Source: a virus | Length of the DNA: 27,492 nucleotides | Reading direction: 5' to 3' (one strand) | IMG/VR virus record: IMGVR_UViG_3300032116_001082 | Span: 1-27,492 of that record | Shown: positions 1 to 5,093 of the stretch, piece by piece | How the letters are laid out: each line of letters starts with the position of its first letter | Numbering within the stretch: position 1 is the stretch's first letter | The notes under the pieces: generated by a model | Database searches by the model: none | What the model saw: only the letters and a program-made list of their open reading frames with translations | Told to the model about the DNA's origin: nothing | Made by a program: the position numbers and the translations under genes

Positions 1-63
1 TACGCAGAGTGGTATCTGCGGTGGGTTGCCGAAGAGTGCGACGGACTGGTCTGCTGGTACTGA
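1..63 (+). CDS. C-terminal end of an unknown gene (partial)
   Basis: Frame 1 is open from the first base to a TGA at 61-63 and encodes 20 residues rich in Trp, Tyr, Glu and Cys (ending DGLVCWY). The start lies outside the window. That it is real coding is supported by its style, which matches the small acidic neighbours, and by the TTTCCGCCACCGT repeat starting 3 nt after the stop, as seen behind other genes here. Function unknown. Confidence 0.55.
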   Translation, partial: YAEWYLRWVAEECDGLVCWY

Positions 64-65
64 CC

Positions 66-93
66 TTTCCGCCACCGTACAAGGATTAGAAAC
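66..93 (+). repeat. Intergenic repeat type 2, copy 1
   Basis: TTTCCGCCACCGT followed by a short variable stretch and ATTAGAAAC. Six copies occur in the window, each directly behind a stop codon or terminator. In this copy alone an ATG follows within 2 nt, so it might act as a promoter for a leaderless gene. The function is not established. Confidence 0.7.
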
Positions 94-95
94 AC

Positions 96-272
96 ATGGG
101 ACTTTTCAGCCACTTAGTCGTCTACTCCATCGGCAAACGCCGAGGACGACGGAAGGCGCAACGCGGGGCCGTCCCCGACTGCGTGGACACGCGAGACGAG
201 GGGTGTAGCAACTATGTTGCGTTCTGTCGGTCGTATGGTTCATGCGACGGCATGGAGTGTGAGTACGAATAA
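96..272 (+). CDS. Small Cys-rich protein, unknown
   Basis: A 58-residue ORF (MGLFSHLVVYSIGKRRGRRK...). It has a short hydrophobic N-terminus, a basic stretch GKRRGRRK (about residues 13-20), and then an acidic C-terminal half with five Cys (CVDTRDEGCSNYVAFCRSYG and CDGMEC). It might bind a metal or be membrane-associated. No Shine-Dalgarno sequence precedes the ATG. The type 2 repeat ends 2 nt upstream, so translation may be leaderless. Codon 7 is the rare Leu codon TTA, readable by the tRNA-Leu(UAA) at 4010. It lies below the usual length cut-off of gene callers. No family recognised. Confidence 0.6.
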   Translation: MGLFSHLVVYSIGKRRGRRKAQRGAVPDCVDTRDEGCSNYVAFCRSYGSCDGMECEYE

Positions 273-289
273 AAAACCCTCTCGGCAGG

Positions 290-318
290 TTGTCGTTGTC
301 CCTAATAACGGATACATT
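290..318 (+). promoter_or_regulatory. Type 1 promoter P1 (leaderless)
   Basis: -35 TTGTCG at 290-295, a 17-nt spacer carrying AATAACGGA, and -10 TACATT at 313-318. The ATG at 326 is 7 nt beyond the -10, so the transcript should begin at or next to the start codon. An A-tract (271-276) lies upstream. Confidence 0.75.
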
Positions 319-325
319 GACATAC

Positions 326-634
326 ATGAAGGAAATCCCCAACATCACCGCCCCTGTCCACGACGACCACTTGGAAGTGGACTGCCCGTCGTGCGACGAT
401 GGCGTCAACACCGAGAACATCAACTTCTACGAGGAGGAGGCGGAAGTGGGCAACGGCGGTCCTGACGCTCTGACGCTCCGCTACCTGTCGTTCCTGCCCA
501 CCGAGTGCGAGTGCTACTCCTGCGGTCAGCGTGTCATCGTGACCCCTGACGACGACCACGCTCTTGACGATGCTTGGGACAACGCCCCCAAGAGGGACAA
601 GGAACTGGCAATGGGGAAGGCGTGGTACCTGTGA
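326..634 (+). CDS. Small acidic zinc-ribbon-like protein
   Basis: 102 residues starting MKEIPNITAP. It has two CxxC knuckles, CPSC (about 18-21) and CYSC (about 65-68), a spacing typical of a zinc ribbon, in an otherwise acidic chain. The ATG at 326 is chosen because promoter P1 ends at 318 and no Shine-Dalgarno exists; an in-frame TTG at 290 lies inside the promoter. The stop overlaps the GTG of the next gene (GTGA), so this is the first gene of a run to 1850 with all stop/start junctions overlapping. No specific family recognised; a nucleic-acid-binding role would be inference. Confidence 0.8.
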   Translation: MKEIPNITAPVHDDHLEVDCPSCDDGVNTENINFYEEEAEVGNGGPDALTLRYLSFLPTECECYSCGQRVIVTPDDDHALDDAWDNAPKRDKELAMGKAWYL

Positions 635-876
635 GAACCGACCCACTCACGGGTGGCTCCTACGACAGGGAACACCACACCTACACCTACTACCACGGGC
701 TGAGCCCCGAGGAAGCCGACAGGCTCATGGAGTGCCAGACATACCGTGAGCGTGACGCCCTCTTTGCCGAGATACTGGCAGAGCATGGGCGTGACCCCAT
801 CGTCCACGAACCCGACGAGGACGGACACGAACAGACCTATCCAGGTGAGCGCATCTGGTGGAAAGGAACATCATGA
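631..876 (+). CDS. Hypothetical phage protein
   Basis: 81 residues starting V/M-RTDPLTGGSYDREHH from a GTG that overlaps the previous stop by 4 nt. GGGGAAGG about 10 nt upstream gives it a ribosome binding site. The chain is acidic, with an aromatic stretch YTYYHGL and a predicted helix around SPEEADRLMECQTYRERDAL. No Cys cluster or catalytic motif is visible. It lies second in the 326-1850 gene run, so it is probably translated by coupling. Function unknown. Confidence 0.7.
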   Translation: MRTDPLTGGSYDREHHTYTYYHGLSPEEADRLMECQTYRERDALFAEILAEHGRDPIVHEPDEDGHEQTYPGERIWWKGTS

Positions 877-1073
877 GAGAAATCGCACACATCTCTGCGG
901 TCACCTGCGTCATCTTCGCACCCGTGTTCATGATTACCGACTTCGCTGTCGGGGCTGGCGCGGGCGTGCTAGGCGTGCTGACGCTCATCCATCTGCGCCA
1001 ACTGGACAAGCCCAAGCCCGTGTTCTACCGAGGCTCACGCTCCCACAGGAGGGACGACGATGAAATGTTCTAA
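873..1073 (+). CDS. Small membrane protein
   Basis: 66 residues. Residues 5-45 are strongly hydrophobic (about AVTCVIFAPVFMITDF and then GAGAGVLGVLTLIHL), enough for one long or two short membrane segments. A basic tail (KPKPVFYRGSRSHRRDDD) follows and probably faces the cytoplasm. The ATG overlaps the previous stop (ATGA) and has GGAAAGGAAC upstream as ribosome binding site. Position suggests co-translation with the flanking hypotheticals. Function unknown; a short phage membrane protein is all that can be claimed. Confidence 0.75.
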   Translation: MREIAHISAVTCVIFAPVFMITDFAVGAGAGVLGVLTLIHLRQLDKPKPVFYRGSRSHRRDDDEMF

Positions 1074-1335
1074 CTGCGACAACCAATACAAGAACTACGG
1101 CGAGGAGCATTACGAGGGTCATCTCCAGCCCGTTCACGGTTTGTCGTTCAATGTCGCTGACTGGACGCACTACTACGGCTTCTCCGACTTGTGGGGGGAC
1201 GACACGGACTTTCGGGTTGCCCTCTGCCACGACTGCTCTGTCGCTCTCTGCCGTGCTATCCCCGCCATCGGGGCCTTCATGACGGGTGGGCATCGGCATG
1301 ACGGCGAACCCTGCTGTGAGTTCTCTGGATGCTGA
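1060..1335 (+). CDS. Cys-rich zinc-binding hypothetical protein
   Basis: 91 residues starting MKCSNCDNQYKNYG. It has CSNC at residues 3-6, a second pair CHDC in the middle, a further Cys, and a C-terminal CCEFSGC, with several His between. The layout suggests one or two structural zinc sites. AGGAGGG sits 7 nt before the ATG, a clear ribosome binding site. The first 14 nt overlap the end of the membrane-protein gene, and the last 7 nt overlap the next ORF. No known family recognised. Confidence 0.75.
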   Translation: MKCSNCDNQYKNYGEEHYEGHLQPVHGLSFNVADWTHYYGFSDLWGDDTDFRVALCHDCSVALCRAIPAIGAFMTGGHRHDGEPCCEFSGC

Positions 1336-1850
1336 CCTCATACGCACTTACGGTTGAGGAGGAGGCACTCGCTACCCGCATCGGGTACGAGCGGCAAGCC
1401 CCGATGCTTGGTCAGCCAGAGCGCAACCGCAACTACTCGGAAGGCGACGCATGGGAGGCGTTCCAGCACATCGTCTGCGTCGGCTCGGAAATCGCTTTCG
1501 CACGAATGCTGGGGGACACCACCTTCGTTCCTCATGTCAATAAGTTCAAGTCCGAACTTGACCTCCCTGAATGGGGCGAGGTGCGCTACGGCTTCCCACG
1601 GGGCTGGCCAAACCGTCGGGGAACACTCAACGGGTTGCGTATGACCGTCAATGACGATGACCATCTGAAGTACGCACTCTTGGCAGAAGGGCTGTCCAAC
1701 AGAACTCGGCGTGAAGCCCCAGACTGGCTGGGAGCCCCGTATGTCGCCATCGGCTGGCTGTGGGGCTGGGAGGCAAAGCGAGATGAGTGGCGGTACAACC
1801 AGACCAGTTGGTACGCCCCCATCTCGGCTCTCCATCGCTTCGCGTTGTGA
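1329..1850 (+). CDS. Hypothetical phage protein, possible nuclease-like fold
   Basis: 173 residues, the longest gene of this run. It shows a pattern seen in many phage hypotheticals: a Glu-Ala helix (SEIAFARMLG), a strand with EVR (LPEWGEVRYG), then DDDHLKYALLAEG and YVAIGWLWGWEAKRDEW. The ordered E / EVR / DDxx(Y) / EAK pattern resembles restriction-endonuclease-like folds, but this is inference from shape, not a family hit. The ATG at 1329 overlaps the previous gene. The final Leu-stop codons TTG TGA are also the -35 hexamer of promoter P2, so gene end and promoter share bases. Confidence 0.75.
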   Translation: MLTSYALTVEEEALATRIGYERQAPMLGQPERNRNYSEGDAWEAFQHIVCVGSEIAFARMLGDTTFVPHVNKFKSELDLPEWGEVRYGFPRGWPNRRGTLNGLRMTVNDDDHLKYALLAEGLSNRTRREAPDWLGAPYVAIGWLWGWEAKRDEWRYNQTSWYAPISALHRFAL

Positions 1851-1873
1851 AATGCCCGAATAAGGGGTACGCT
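1845..1873 (+). promoter_or_regulatory. Type 1 promoter P2, reading a short RNA
   Basis: -35 TTGTGA 1845-1850 (overlapping a stop codon), 17-nt spacer, -10 TACGCT 1868-1873. It is followed by CGTCAGTAGATGG, closely matching P4 (CGTTAGTAGATGG). Transcription should start near 1880. Confidence 0.7.
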
Positions 1874-1879
1874 CGTCAG

Positions 1880-1966
1880 TAGATGGGGCATTCCATCGGT
1901 GGTGAAAGACCACACAACTACATCCAACGGGGGGAAGCCTCATCGCTCTGGCGGTGGGGCTTTTCC
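1880..1966 (+). ncRNA. Candidate structured short RNA
   Basis: About 85 nt from promoter P2 to a terminator. It contains hairpin GATGG/CCATC (1882-1897), hairpin GTGGT-GAAAG-ACCAC (about 1899-1913) and the terminator hairpin at 1935. The first hairpin and its flanks recur at 2707-2721 behind P4, so the structure looks conserved. Alternatively this is only the attenuated leader of the gene at 2004, through which some transcripts read. Confidence 0.5.
1935..1966 (+). terminator. Intrinsic terminator
   Basis: AAGCCTCATCG and CGGTGGGGCTT pair over 11 positions (two G-U) around a CTCTGG loop, followed by TTCC. It lies between P2 and the gene at 2004, so it ends or attenuates the P2 transcript. 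Confidence 0.7.
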
Positions 1967-2003
1967 TTTGCTACGATTCGGCTTTCGGCAGAAAGGCACC
2001 ATC

Positions 2004-2204
2004 ATGGGCAAGGGCGGAGCAAAGCGGAGCGGGAGTCCCGTCATCCAAGCGAACGACAAGATTTACTGGGCTGGCTCAAAGGTCAGCACCCACAAGTGCG
2101 TGTGCGGCAAGGAGACGCGGCGGGGCATGCTGGTCATGAAGGGCGCCGACTACTACTGCTCCTACACCTGTGTGCCGAAGGTAGAAGAAGTTTCTGCCGA
2201 CTGA
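2004..2204 (+). CDS. Small basic zinc-ribbon-like protein
   Basis: 66 residues starting MGKGGAKRSGSPVIQAND. A basic Gly/Lys N-terminus precedes CVCG (about 38-41) and, 20 residues on, CSYTC, giving a four-Cys set fit for one zinc ion. GAAAGGCA lies about 7 nt before the ATG and fixes the start; in-frame codons further upstream run through a terminator hairpin and are rejected. It stands alone between the P2 terminator and promoter P3, whose -35 begins 3 nt after the stop. Function unknown. Confidence 0.7.
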   Translation: MGKGGAKRSGSPVIQANDKIYWAGSKVSTHKCVCGKETRRGMLVMKGADYYCSYTCVPKVEEVSAD

Positions 2205-2206
2205 GG

Positions 2207-2235
2207 TTGTCGTTGCCTCTAATAAGGGATACGGT
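2207..2235 (+). promoter_or_regulatory. Type 1 promoter P3 (leaderless)
   Basis: -35 TTGTCG 2207-2212, spacer 17 nt with AATAAGGGA, -10 TACGGT 2230-2235, ATG at 2242 after 6 nt. Confidence 0.75.
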
Positions 2236-2241
2236 GACAGT

Positions 2242-2544
2242 ATGAATACAACCATGACCGACCACTGGGCAAGCGTTGAGGAAGCGGTCAAGACCGCACG
2301 GCTCATCGCTTGGGATACCTGTCACAAGATTTACCTTGCGATGGACGAGGAGCAGGAAGCGTGGTTCGTTGAGAACTACTCACCCGACATCTTCCGAGGC
2401 ACCCCCGACGAGATGCTGGCGACCCTCCACTCGTGGTACTACCAGTCCTGTCCCCTGAGGTTCATCAACGCAGTTGAGACAAACGACGACGACCCGAACG
2501 CTGGGTTCACCGACCTCATTCCGCAGTTCGCTGAGGACGACTAG
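2242..2544 (+). CDS. Conserved hypothetical phage protein
   Basis: 100 residues. The pattern WDTCHKIYLAMDEEQ, then YSP/TPDEMLATLHSWYYQSC, then LRFINAV and GFTDLIPQF is one I recognise in general terms from many actinophage hypotheticals. No function is known. The chain is acidic and helical, with no signal peptide or catalytic motif. The ATG is leaderless behind P3 (6 nt from the -10) and has no Shine-Dalgarno. A type 2 repeat begins 11 nt after the stop, so it is a one-gene transcription unit. Confidence 0.8.
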   Translation: MNTTMTDHWASVEEAVKTARLIAWDTCHKIYLAMDEEQEAWFVENYSPDIFRGTPDEMLATLHSWYYQSCPLRFINAVETNDDDPNAGFTDLIPQFAEDD

Positions 2545-2555
2545 GACTACTGAGT

Positions 2556-2583
2556 CTTCCGCCACCGTGTAGTGATTAGAAAC
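2556..2583 (+). repeat. Intergenic repeat type 2, copy 2
   Basis: CTTCCGCCACCGT, five variable bases, then GATTAGAAACAC, 11 nt behind the stop of the gene at 2242. No hairpin terminator precedes this copy. The gap 2584-2669 holds nothing else recognisable. Confidence 0.7.
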
Positions 2584-2669
2584 ACTCATCTGGTGGCCCC
2601 GACATTCATCTGAGCCTGCCGTGTTCACTTCTGGCTCACGGGACTCTCGGGAAAACTTTCTGCTCCGCG

Positions 2670-2698
2670 TTGTGATTACGCCTAATAACGGATACGCT
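2670..2698 (+). promoter_or_regulatory. Type 1 promoter P4
   Basis: -35 TTGTGA 2670-2675, spacer 17 nt with AATAACGGA, -10 TACGCT 2693-2698. An AAAACTTTCT upstream element lies at about 2653-2662. The downstream sequence matches that of P2 rather than running straight into a gene. Confidence 0.75.
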
Positions 2699-2704
2699 CG
2701 TTAG

Positions 2705-2814
2705 TAGATGGAAGCCCCATCGGTGAGGAGCCACTAGGAACCCGCCCTCTCGTGAAGCCGAAAGGTGGAGGAGGAACGGAGGTGGCTCGCTCACAAACCG
2801 AAAGGACGGAAACC
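2705..2814 (+). ncRNA. Structured 5' leader of the gene at 2815
   Basis: The leader begins with hairpin GATGG-AAGCC-CCATC (2707-2721), the same stem as in the P2 RNA. GTGAGGAGCCAC (2722-2733) can pair with GTGGCTCGCTCAC (2782-2794) with a single bulge. A nine-codon ORF (2708-2737) overlaps the first arm. This could be an attenuator or translational switch. No terminator is seen. Confidence 0.4.
2708..2737 (+). CDS. Possible nine-codon leader peptide
   Basis: ATG to TAG encodes MEAPSVRSH. It lies 9 nt behind the -10 of P4 and ends inside the structured leader of the gene at 2815. It has no Shine-Dalgarno, so it would be translated as a near-leaderless start. It may be coincidental. Confidence 0.25.
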   Translation: MEAPSVRSH

Positions 2815-3006
2815 ATGAAGTACGCACGGAAAGCATGGGAAGTGGCGGGCTACGCCTACCACGCCTCCCTCTACTGCGCCCCCTGTGGCGGGACTCTGCC
2901 TGAGACCGACCCCGAGGGGAACGACAAGCACCCCGTCTTCGTGGGCGACTCCATGCTCGGTGCGTGGACTTGCGAGAAGTGCGACCTCCCCGCTACCGAG
3001 TGGTAG
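2815..3006 (+). CDS. Small zinc-ribbon-like protein
   Basis: 63 residues starting MKYARKAWEVAGYAYHA. Two pairs, CAPCG (about 20-24) and CEKC (about 53-56), about 30 residues apart, fit a zinc ribbon; the ribbon makes up most of the protein. AAAGGACGG precedes the ATG by 5-6 nt and fixes the start. An in-frame GTG at 2752 would add a Gly-rich stretch lying within the leader structure and is rejected. It is transcribed from P4 through a structured leader of about 110 nt. Function unknown. Confidence 0.7.
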   Translation: MKYARKAWEVAGYAYHASLYCAPCGGTLPETDPEGNDKHPVFVGDSMLGAWTCEKCDLPATEW

Positions 3007-3041
3007 TCCCGTCGCTCCGACAGAAAAGTTCTTCGGTTGGG

Positions 3042-3070
3042 TTGTGAAACCCTCCAATAACGGATAGAGT
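3042..3070 (+). promoter_or_regulatory. Type 1 promoter P5 (with leader)
   Basis: -35 TTGTGA 3042-3047, 17-nt spacer, -10 TAGAGT 3065-3070. Unlike most copies, 26 nt containing GAAAGGAC separate the -10 from the ATG at 3097, so this transcript keeps a ribosome binding site. Confidence 0.75.
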
Positions 3071-3096
3071 GAAATCAACCCTGACGAAAGGACACT

Positions 3097-3408
3097 ATGG
3101 GTATCACATACATCAACGAAACCCTGCGGGTGAACGGCAAGAAAGTCGCCACCCTCTCGGACACGGAGTTCACGCCCCTGCGTGACGCTCTGTTCACGCA
3201 CCTGACTCGCCCTGCGGCAGTCCTGCTGGCACTCTCCGTGCTGGGGGAAGCGACCACGGGCGAAGTGGCAGACACGCTGGGCATGGACAGGTCAAATGTC
3301 TACCGCCTGCTCTGTGCGCTGGCGGAGGAAGGCTCTGTGAGCGTCGTGGCGGAGGCTCACAACGACGGCAAGCGTGGGCGACCCACGCACATCTGGAAGG
3401 TCTCCTGA
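3097..3408 (+). CDS. Winged-helix DNA-binding regulator
   Basis: 103 residues. The C-terminal two thirds form a MarR/ArsR-like winged helix: AVLLALSVLGEATTGEVADTLGMDRSNVYRLLCALAEEGSV, with recognition helix around DRSNVYRLLCAL (about residues 67-78), then a wing with GKRGRPTHIWKVS. The N-terminal 30 residues (YINETLRVNGKKVATLSD) look like a beta hairpin. GAAAGGAC gives a good ribosome binding site. It is the only clear transcription regulator in the small-gene region and is itself read from a type 1 promoter (P5). It is therefore a candidate for controlling that promoter family (inference). Confidence 0.8.
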   Translation: MGITYINETLRVNGKKVATLSDTEFTPLRDALFTHLTRPAAVLLALSVLGEATTGEVADTLGMDRSNVYRLLCALAEEGSVSVVAEAHNDGKRGRPTHIWKVS

Positions 3409-3427
3409 AAAAATCCTCCCCGCTAGG

Positions 3428-3456
3428 TTGTCATTCTGACCAATAACGGATAGAGT
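3428..3456 (+). promoter_or_regulatory. Type 1 promoter P6 (leaderless)
   Basis: -35 TTGTCA 3428-3433, spacer 17 nt with AATAACGGA, -10 TAGAGT 3451-3456, ATG at 3463 after 6 nt. An A-tract (AAAAAATCCT) lies about 15 nt upstream of the -35. Confidence 0.75.
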
Positions 3457-3462
3457 GACTTC

Positions 3463-3570
3463 ATGAGTGGGAAGGAGGTAATCATGAACTGGGAAGCCAT
3501 CGCAACGGCGACCGAGGAGGAACTCGCGGAAATCGCGGAGTGGCTCCGAGAGGAGCATCACGAGGACTGA
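3463..3570 (+). CDS. Acidic microprotein with two possible starts
   Basis: 35 residues (MSGKEVIMNWEAIATATEEE...) ending EEHHED. The body is one amphipathic acidic helix. The ATG at 3463 sits 6 nt behind the -10 of P6 and suits leaderless initiation. A second in-frame ATG at 3484 (28 residues) has a near-perfect AAGGAGGT 5 nt upstream. Both may be used, giving two forms, or the first seven codons may serve as a translated ribosome binding site. A terminator follows at 3588. It is too short for most gene callers. Function unknown. Confidence 0.6.
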   Translation: MSGKEVIMNWEAIATATEEELAEIAEWLREEHHED

Positions 3571-3587
3571 CAGCCCTCCACAACGAG

Positions 3588-3615
3588 ACCCCCTGCCGAA
3601 AGGTGGGGGGTTTCC
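3588..3615 (+). terminator. Intrinsic terminator
   Basis: ACCCCCTGCC, GAAA tetraloop, GGTGGGGGGT, then TTCC: a 10-bp stem right behind the microprotein gene. Confidence 0.8.
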
Positions 3616-3667
3616 TGTAACACCCCTCTGATAAACTATTGACAACAACCAAGAAAGGAAACACAGA

Positions 3668-3805
3668 ATGGAACGGAAATGTGAAGTGTGCGGAGACACC
3701 GCCTACCACTTCCCAGTAGGAATCAACGACGACGGATACTGTTGCTGGTGTTACAACAGCGAGAATCCATGTCCAGATGAGTACTGTGACAGCCACAACA
3801 AATAA
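3668..3805 (+). CDS. Cys-rich zinc-finger microprotein
   Basis: 45 residues, eight of them Cys: CEVC at 5-8, CCWC at 25-28, then C35 and C40. The two CxxC pairs 17 residues apart fit a small zinc ribbon. GAAAGGAA lies 8 nt before the ATG. A TTGACA at 3639 resembles a -35, but no matching -10 is seen. It is bounded by terminators at 3588 and 3818, so it must have its own promoter or depend on read-through. No family recognised. Confidence 0.65.
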   Translation: MERKCEVCGDTAYHFPVGINDDGYCCWCYNSENPCPDEYCDSHNK

Positions 3806-3817
3806 ATCAACGAAGAG

Positions 3818-3848
3818 CCCCTCGTCCCAATGGGCGGGGGGTTTCTTC
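3818..3848 (+). terminator. Intrinsic terminator
   Basis: CCCCTCG pairs with CGGGGGG around an inner CCC-AAT-GGG hairpin, followed by TTTCTTC. It ends the zinc-finger microprotein unit before the tRNA cluster. Confidence 0.8.
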
Positions 3849-3888
3849 ATGCCCGTGTTTCTGGCGGGCCGTGAGTCCCGTCGTGCGC

Positions 3889-3917
3889 TTGCTTGTTCTT
3901 CAATGTCTAGATAAGGT
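3889..3917 (+). promoter_or_regulatory. Promoter of the tRNA cluster
   Basis: TTGCTT at 3889-3894, 17 nt, TAAGGT at 3912-3917. The predicted start near 3924 is 8 nt before the first tRNA. The spacer lacks the AATAACGGA of the type 1 promoters. Confidence 0.5.
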
Positions 3918-3931
3918 GCGGGACTACAAAA

Positions 3932-4005
3932 CCCCCGTGATGCGTCTGGTTGACGCAAGGTGTCTTATAAACACCCGTAGCAAGGTTCAATTCCCTGACG
4001 GGGGA
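3932..4005 (+). tRNA. tRNA-Ile (anticodon UAU)
   Basis: 74 nt: acceptor CCCCCGT/ACGGGGG, D stem TGCG/CGCA, anticodon stem GGTGT/ACACC around loop CTTATAA (anticodon TAT), and a TTCAATT loop on a stem with one mismatch. It would read AUA directly, unlike the usual bacterial lysidine-modified CAU tRNA. CCA is not encoded. The isotype is assigned from the anticodon only. Confidence 0.8.
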
Positions 4006-4009
4006 CAGA

Positions 4010-4084
4010 GGGTGCGTAGCCCAATAGGCAGGAGGCAAGGAACTTAAAATTCCTACAGTGCGGGTTCAAGTCCCGCCGCACCCA
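4010..4084 (+). tRNA. tRNA-Leu (anticodon UAA)
   Basis: 75 nt: acceptor GGGTGCG/CGCACCC, anticodon stem AGGAA/TTCCT around CTTAAAA (anticodon TAA), T arm GCGGG-TTCAAGT-CCCGC. It starts 4 nt after the previous tRNA. The variable loop is only 5 nt, whereas bacterial tRNA-Leu normally has a long arm. CCA is not encoded. Confidence 0.85.
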
Positions 4085-4088
4085 CATA

Positions 4089-4164
4089 GGGCGTTTGGCG
4101 CAGTTGGCAGCGCAACTCGTTTACACCGAGTAGGTCGGGGGTTCAAGTCCCTCAACGCCCACCA
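4089..4164 (+). tRNA. tRNA-Val (anticodon UAC)
   Basis: 73 nt plus encoded CCA (4162-4164): acceptor GGGCGTT/AACGCCC, D stem GCGC/GCGC, anticodon stem ACTCG/CGAGT around TTTACAC (anticodon TAC), T arm GGGGG-TTCAAGT-CCCTC. It starts 4 nt after tRNA-Leu. The gap 4165-4241 holds a GGCTGC-GCGA-GCAGCC hairpin (4174-4189) without a T-run. Confidence 0.9.
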
Positions 4165-4241
4165 CCAACGGGGCTGCGCGAGCAGCCGCACGGCTCAGCG
4201 ACCCGCCCATGTGGGTAGCACAAAAAAATCCTCGGCTCAGG

Positions 4242-4270
4242 TTGTCATTGTGACTAATAACGGATACAGT
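4242..4270 (+). promoter_or_regulatory. Type 1 promoter P7 (leaderless)
   Basis: -35 TTGTCA 4242-4247, spacer 17 nt with AATAACGGA, -10 TACAGT 4265-4270, ATG at 4277 after 6 nt. An AAAAAAATCCT tract lies about 12 nt upstream of the -35. Confidence 0.8.
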
Positions 4271-4276
4271 GAACTC

Positions 4277-4561
4277 ATGGATGAAGCACTCACCTTGGAA
4301 ACACCCACTGGGACGCTCGTTCTCCACCCCAACGGAGATGTAGTGTCCCCCGAGCCCCACAGCCGTAGCGTCCGCAACTGGGCGTACACGGCGACCGACG
4401 AGACCCTCACCGTGGTGTGGGACGAGGAAGCGTGGTGCTTCCTGTCGGTTCCGATGGAACTGGTCGCCCTCATGGTCGGCATGCCGAGTCTCCAGCGATT
4501 CATGGACGGCGTAGTCAAGCCCAACCACGAGGCTCGCAGGTTCGCAGACACGCTGGTCTGA
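4277..4561 (+). CDS. KTSC-like domain protein, paralogue A
   Basis: 94 residues. The N-terminal LETPTGTLVLHPNGDVVSPEPHSRSVR is followed by a KTSC-like core: WAYTATDETLTVVWDEEAWCFLSVPMELVALMVGMPSLQRFMDG. This keeps the small strand-strand-helix plan of the KTSC family (Y-x-GVP...phe-N/D), whose molecular role is unknown. The gene at 7571 is a close paralogue, and 8144 a more distant, more canonical one. The start follows P7 by 6 nt without Shine-Dalgarno. A terminator and type 2 repeat follow, as for paralogue B. Confidence 0.75.
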   Translation: MDEALTLETPTGTLVLHPNGDVVSPEPHSRSVRNWAYTATDETLTVVWDEEAWCFLSVPMELVALMVGMPSLQRFMDGVVKPNHEARRFADTLV

Positions 4562-4566
4562 CCGAC

Positions 4567-4599
4567 AGCCCCCTGCCCCTCACGGGGTGGGGGGCTTTC
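4567..4599 (+). terminator. Intrinsic terminator
   Basis: AGCCCCCTGCCCC, loop TCAC, GGGGTGGGGGGCT, then TTCC: a 13-bp stem 5 nt behind the KTSC gene. Its T-run is also the start of the type 2 repeat. Confidence 0.85.
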
Positions 4600-4720
4600 C
4601 GCCACCGTACAGTGATTAGAAACACACAGCGGCCCCGCCGCTCGCGTCTGAGAGAAATGTCCGAGTTTCGCTCCCAGGGGTCACGGGGCTCCCGCCCTCG
4701 CTGCGCTCGGTTGGGCTCGG
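4596..4720 (+). repeat. Composite intergenic element, copy 1 (includes type 2 repeat 4596-4623)
   Basis: Order: TTTCCGCCACCGT, ATTAGAAAC, hairpin AGCGGC-CCC-GCCGCT, a GTTTCG/GAAA region, then GCCCTCGCTGCGCTCGGTTG at 4694 and CTCGGGG. The same order and spacing occur at 6285-6410 and 7887-8020. It carries no convincing ORF. Confidence 0.65.
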
Positions 4721-4756
4721 GGGGTGTGGCAGAGTTCTTGCTCTGTACTGGAAGTC

Positions 4757-4765
4757 TGTGGATAA
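4757..4765 (-). promoter_or_regulatory. DnaA-box-like site upstream of P8
   Basis: TGTGGATAA, the exact complement of the consensus DnaA box TTATCCACA, ends 17 nt before the -35 of P8. The same spacing occurs at P11, P12 and P14. Confidence 0.5.
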
Positions 4766-4782
4766 CTTTCTTGCCCGTCAGG

Positions 4783-4811
4783 TTGTGATTGTGACTAATA
4801 ACGGATACAGT
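4783..4811 (+). promoter_or_regulatory. Type 1 promoter P8 (leaderless)
   Basis: -35 TTGTGA 4783-4788, spacer 17 nt with AATAACGGA, -10 TACAGT 4806-4811, ATG at 4818 after 6 nt. Confidence 0.8.
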
Positions 4812-4817
4812 GAAACT

Positions 4818-5084
4818 ATGAACACAGCACATGACCTGTACTACAACGAAGAACTGTACCGCCCGCCTGTCGCCACGCACGTCGCGTCTCCGCCTGCTGA
4901 CGACCCCCACGCCGAGACAGTCTTCACCGACCAGCCCTGCGAAGCCTGCGCCACGCCCGTGGGCTGGGTGTGGGGTGCCAACGATGACACCGACTTCCTG
5001 ACATTCGCCCCCTACTGGGAGGTTGGCGAAGAAGAAGCCCTGTGCGAGGACTGCTACGACCGTTGGCAGTCCGAAGAAATCTGA
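4818..5084 (+). CDS. Acidic zinc-ribbon-like protein
   Basis: 88 residues starting MNTAHDLYYNEELYRPP. An acidic, Pro-rich N-terminal 40 residues precede a four-Cys ribbon: CEACATPVGWVWG (about 41-53), then, after an aromatic stretch (DTDFLTFAPYWEVG), CEDCYDRW near the end. The start is leaderless behind P8. P9 begins 10 nt after the stop with no terminator between, so P8 transcripts may also cover the next gene. Function unknown; protein or nucleic-acid binding is only suggested by the ribbon. Confidence 0.75.
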   Translation: MNTAHDLYYNEELYRPPVATHVASPPADDPHAETVFTDQPCEACATPVGWVWGANDDTDFLTFAPYWEVGEEEALCEDCYDRWQSEEI

Positions 5085-5093
5085 CCCGACAGG

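Noticed and set aside
3639-3667. Promoter for the zinc-finger microprotein from TTGACA at 3639
   Set aside because: No -10-like hexamer lies at 16-18 nt; the position of a true promoter is unclear.
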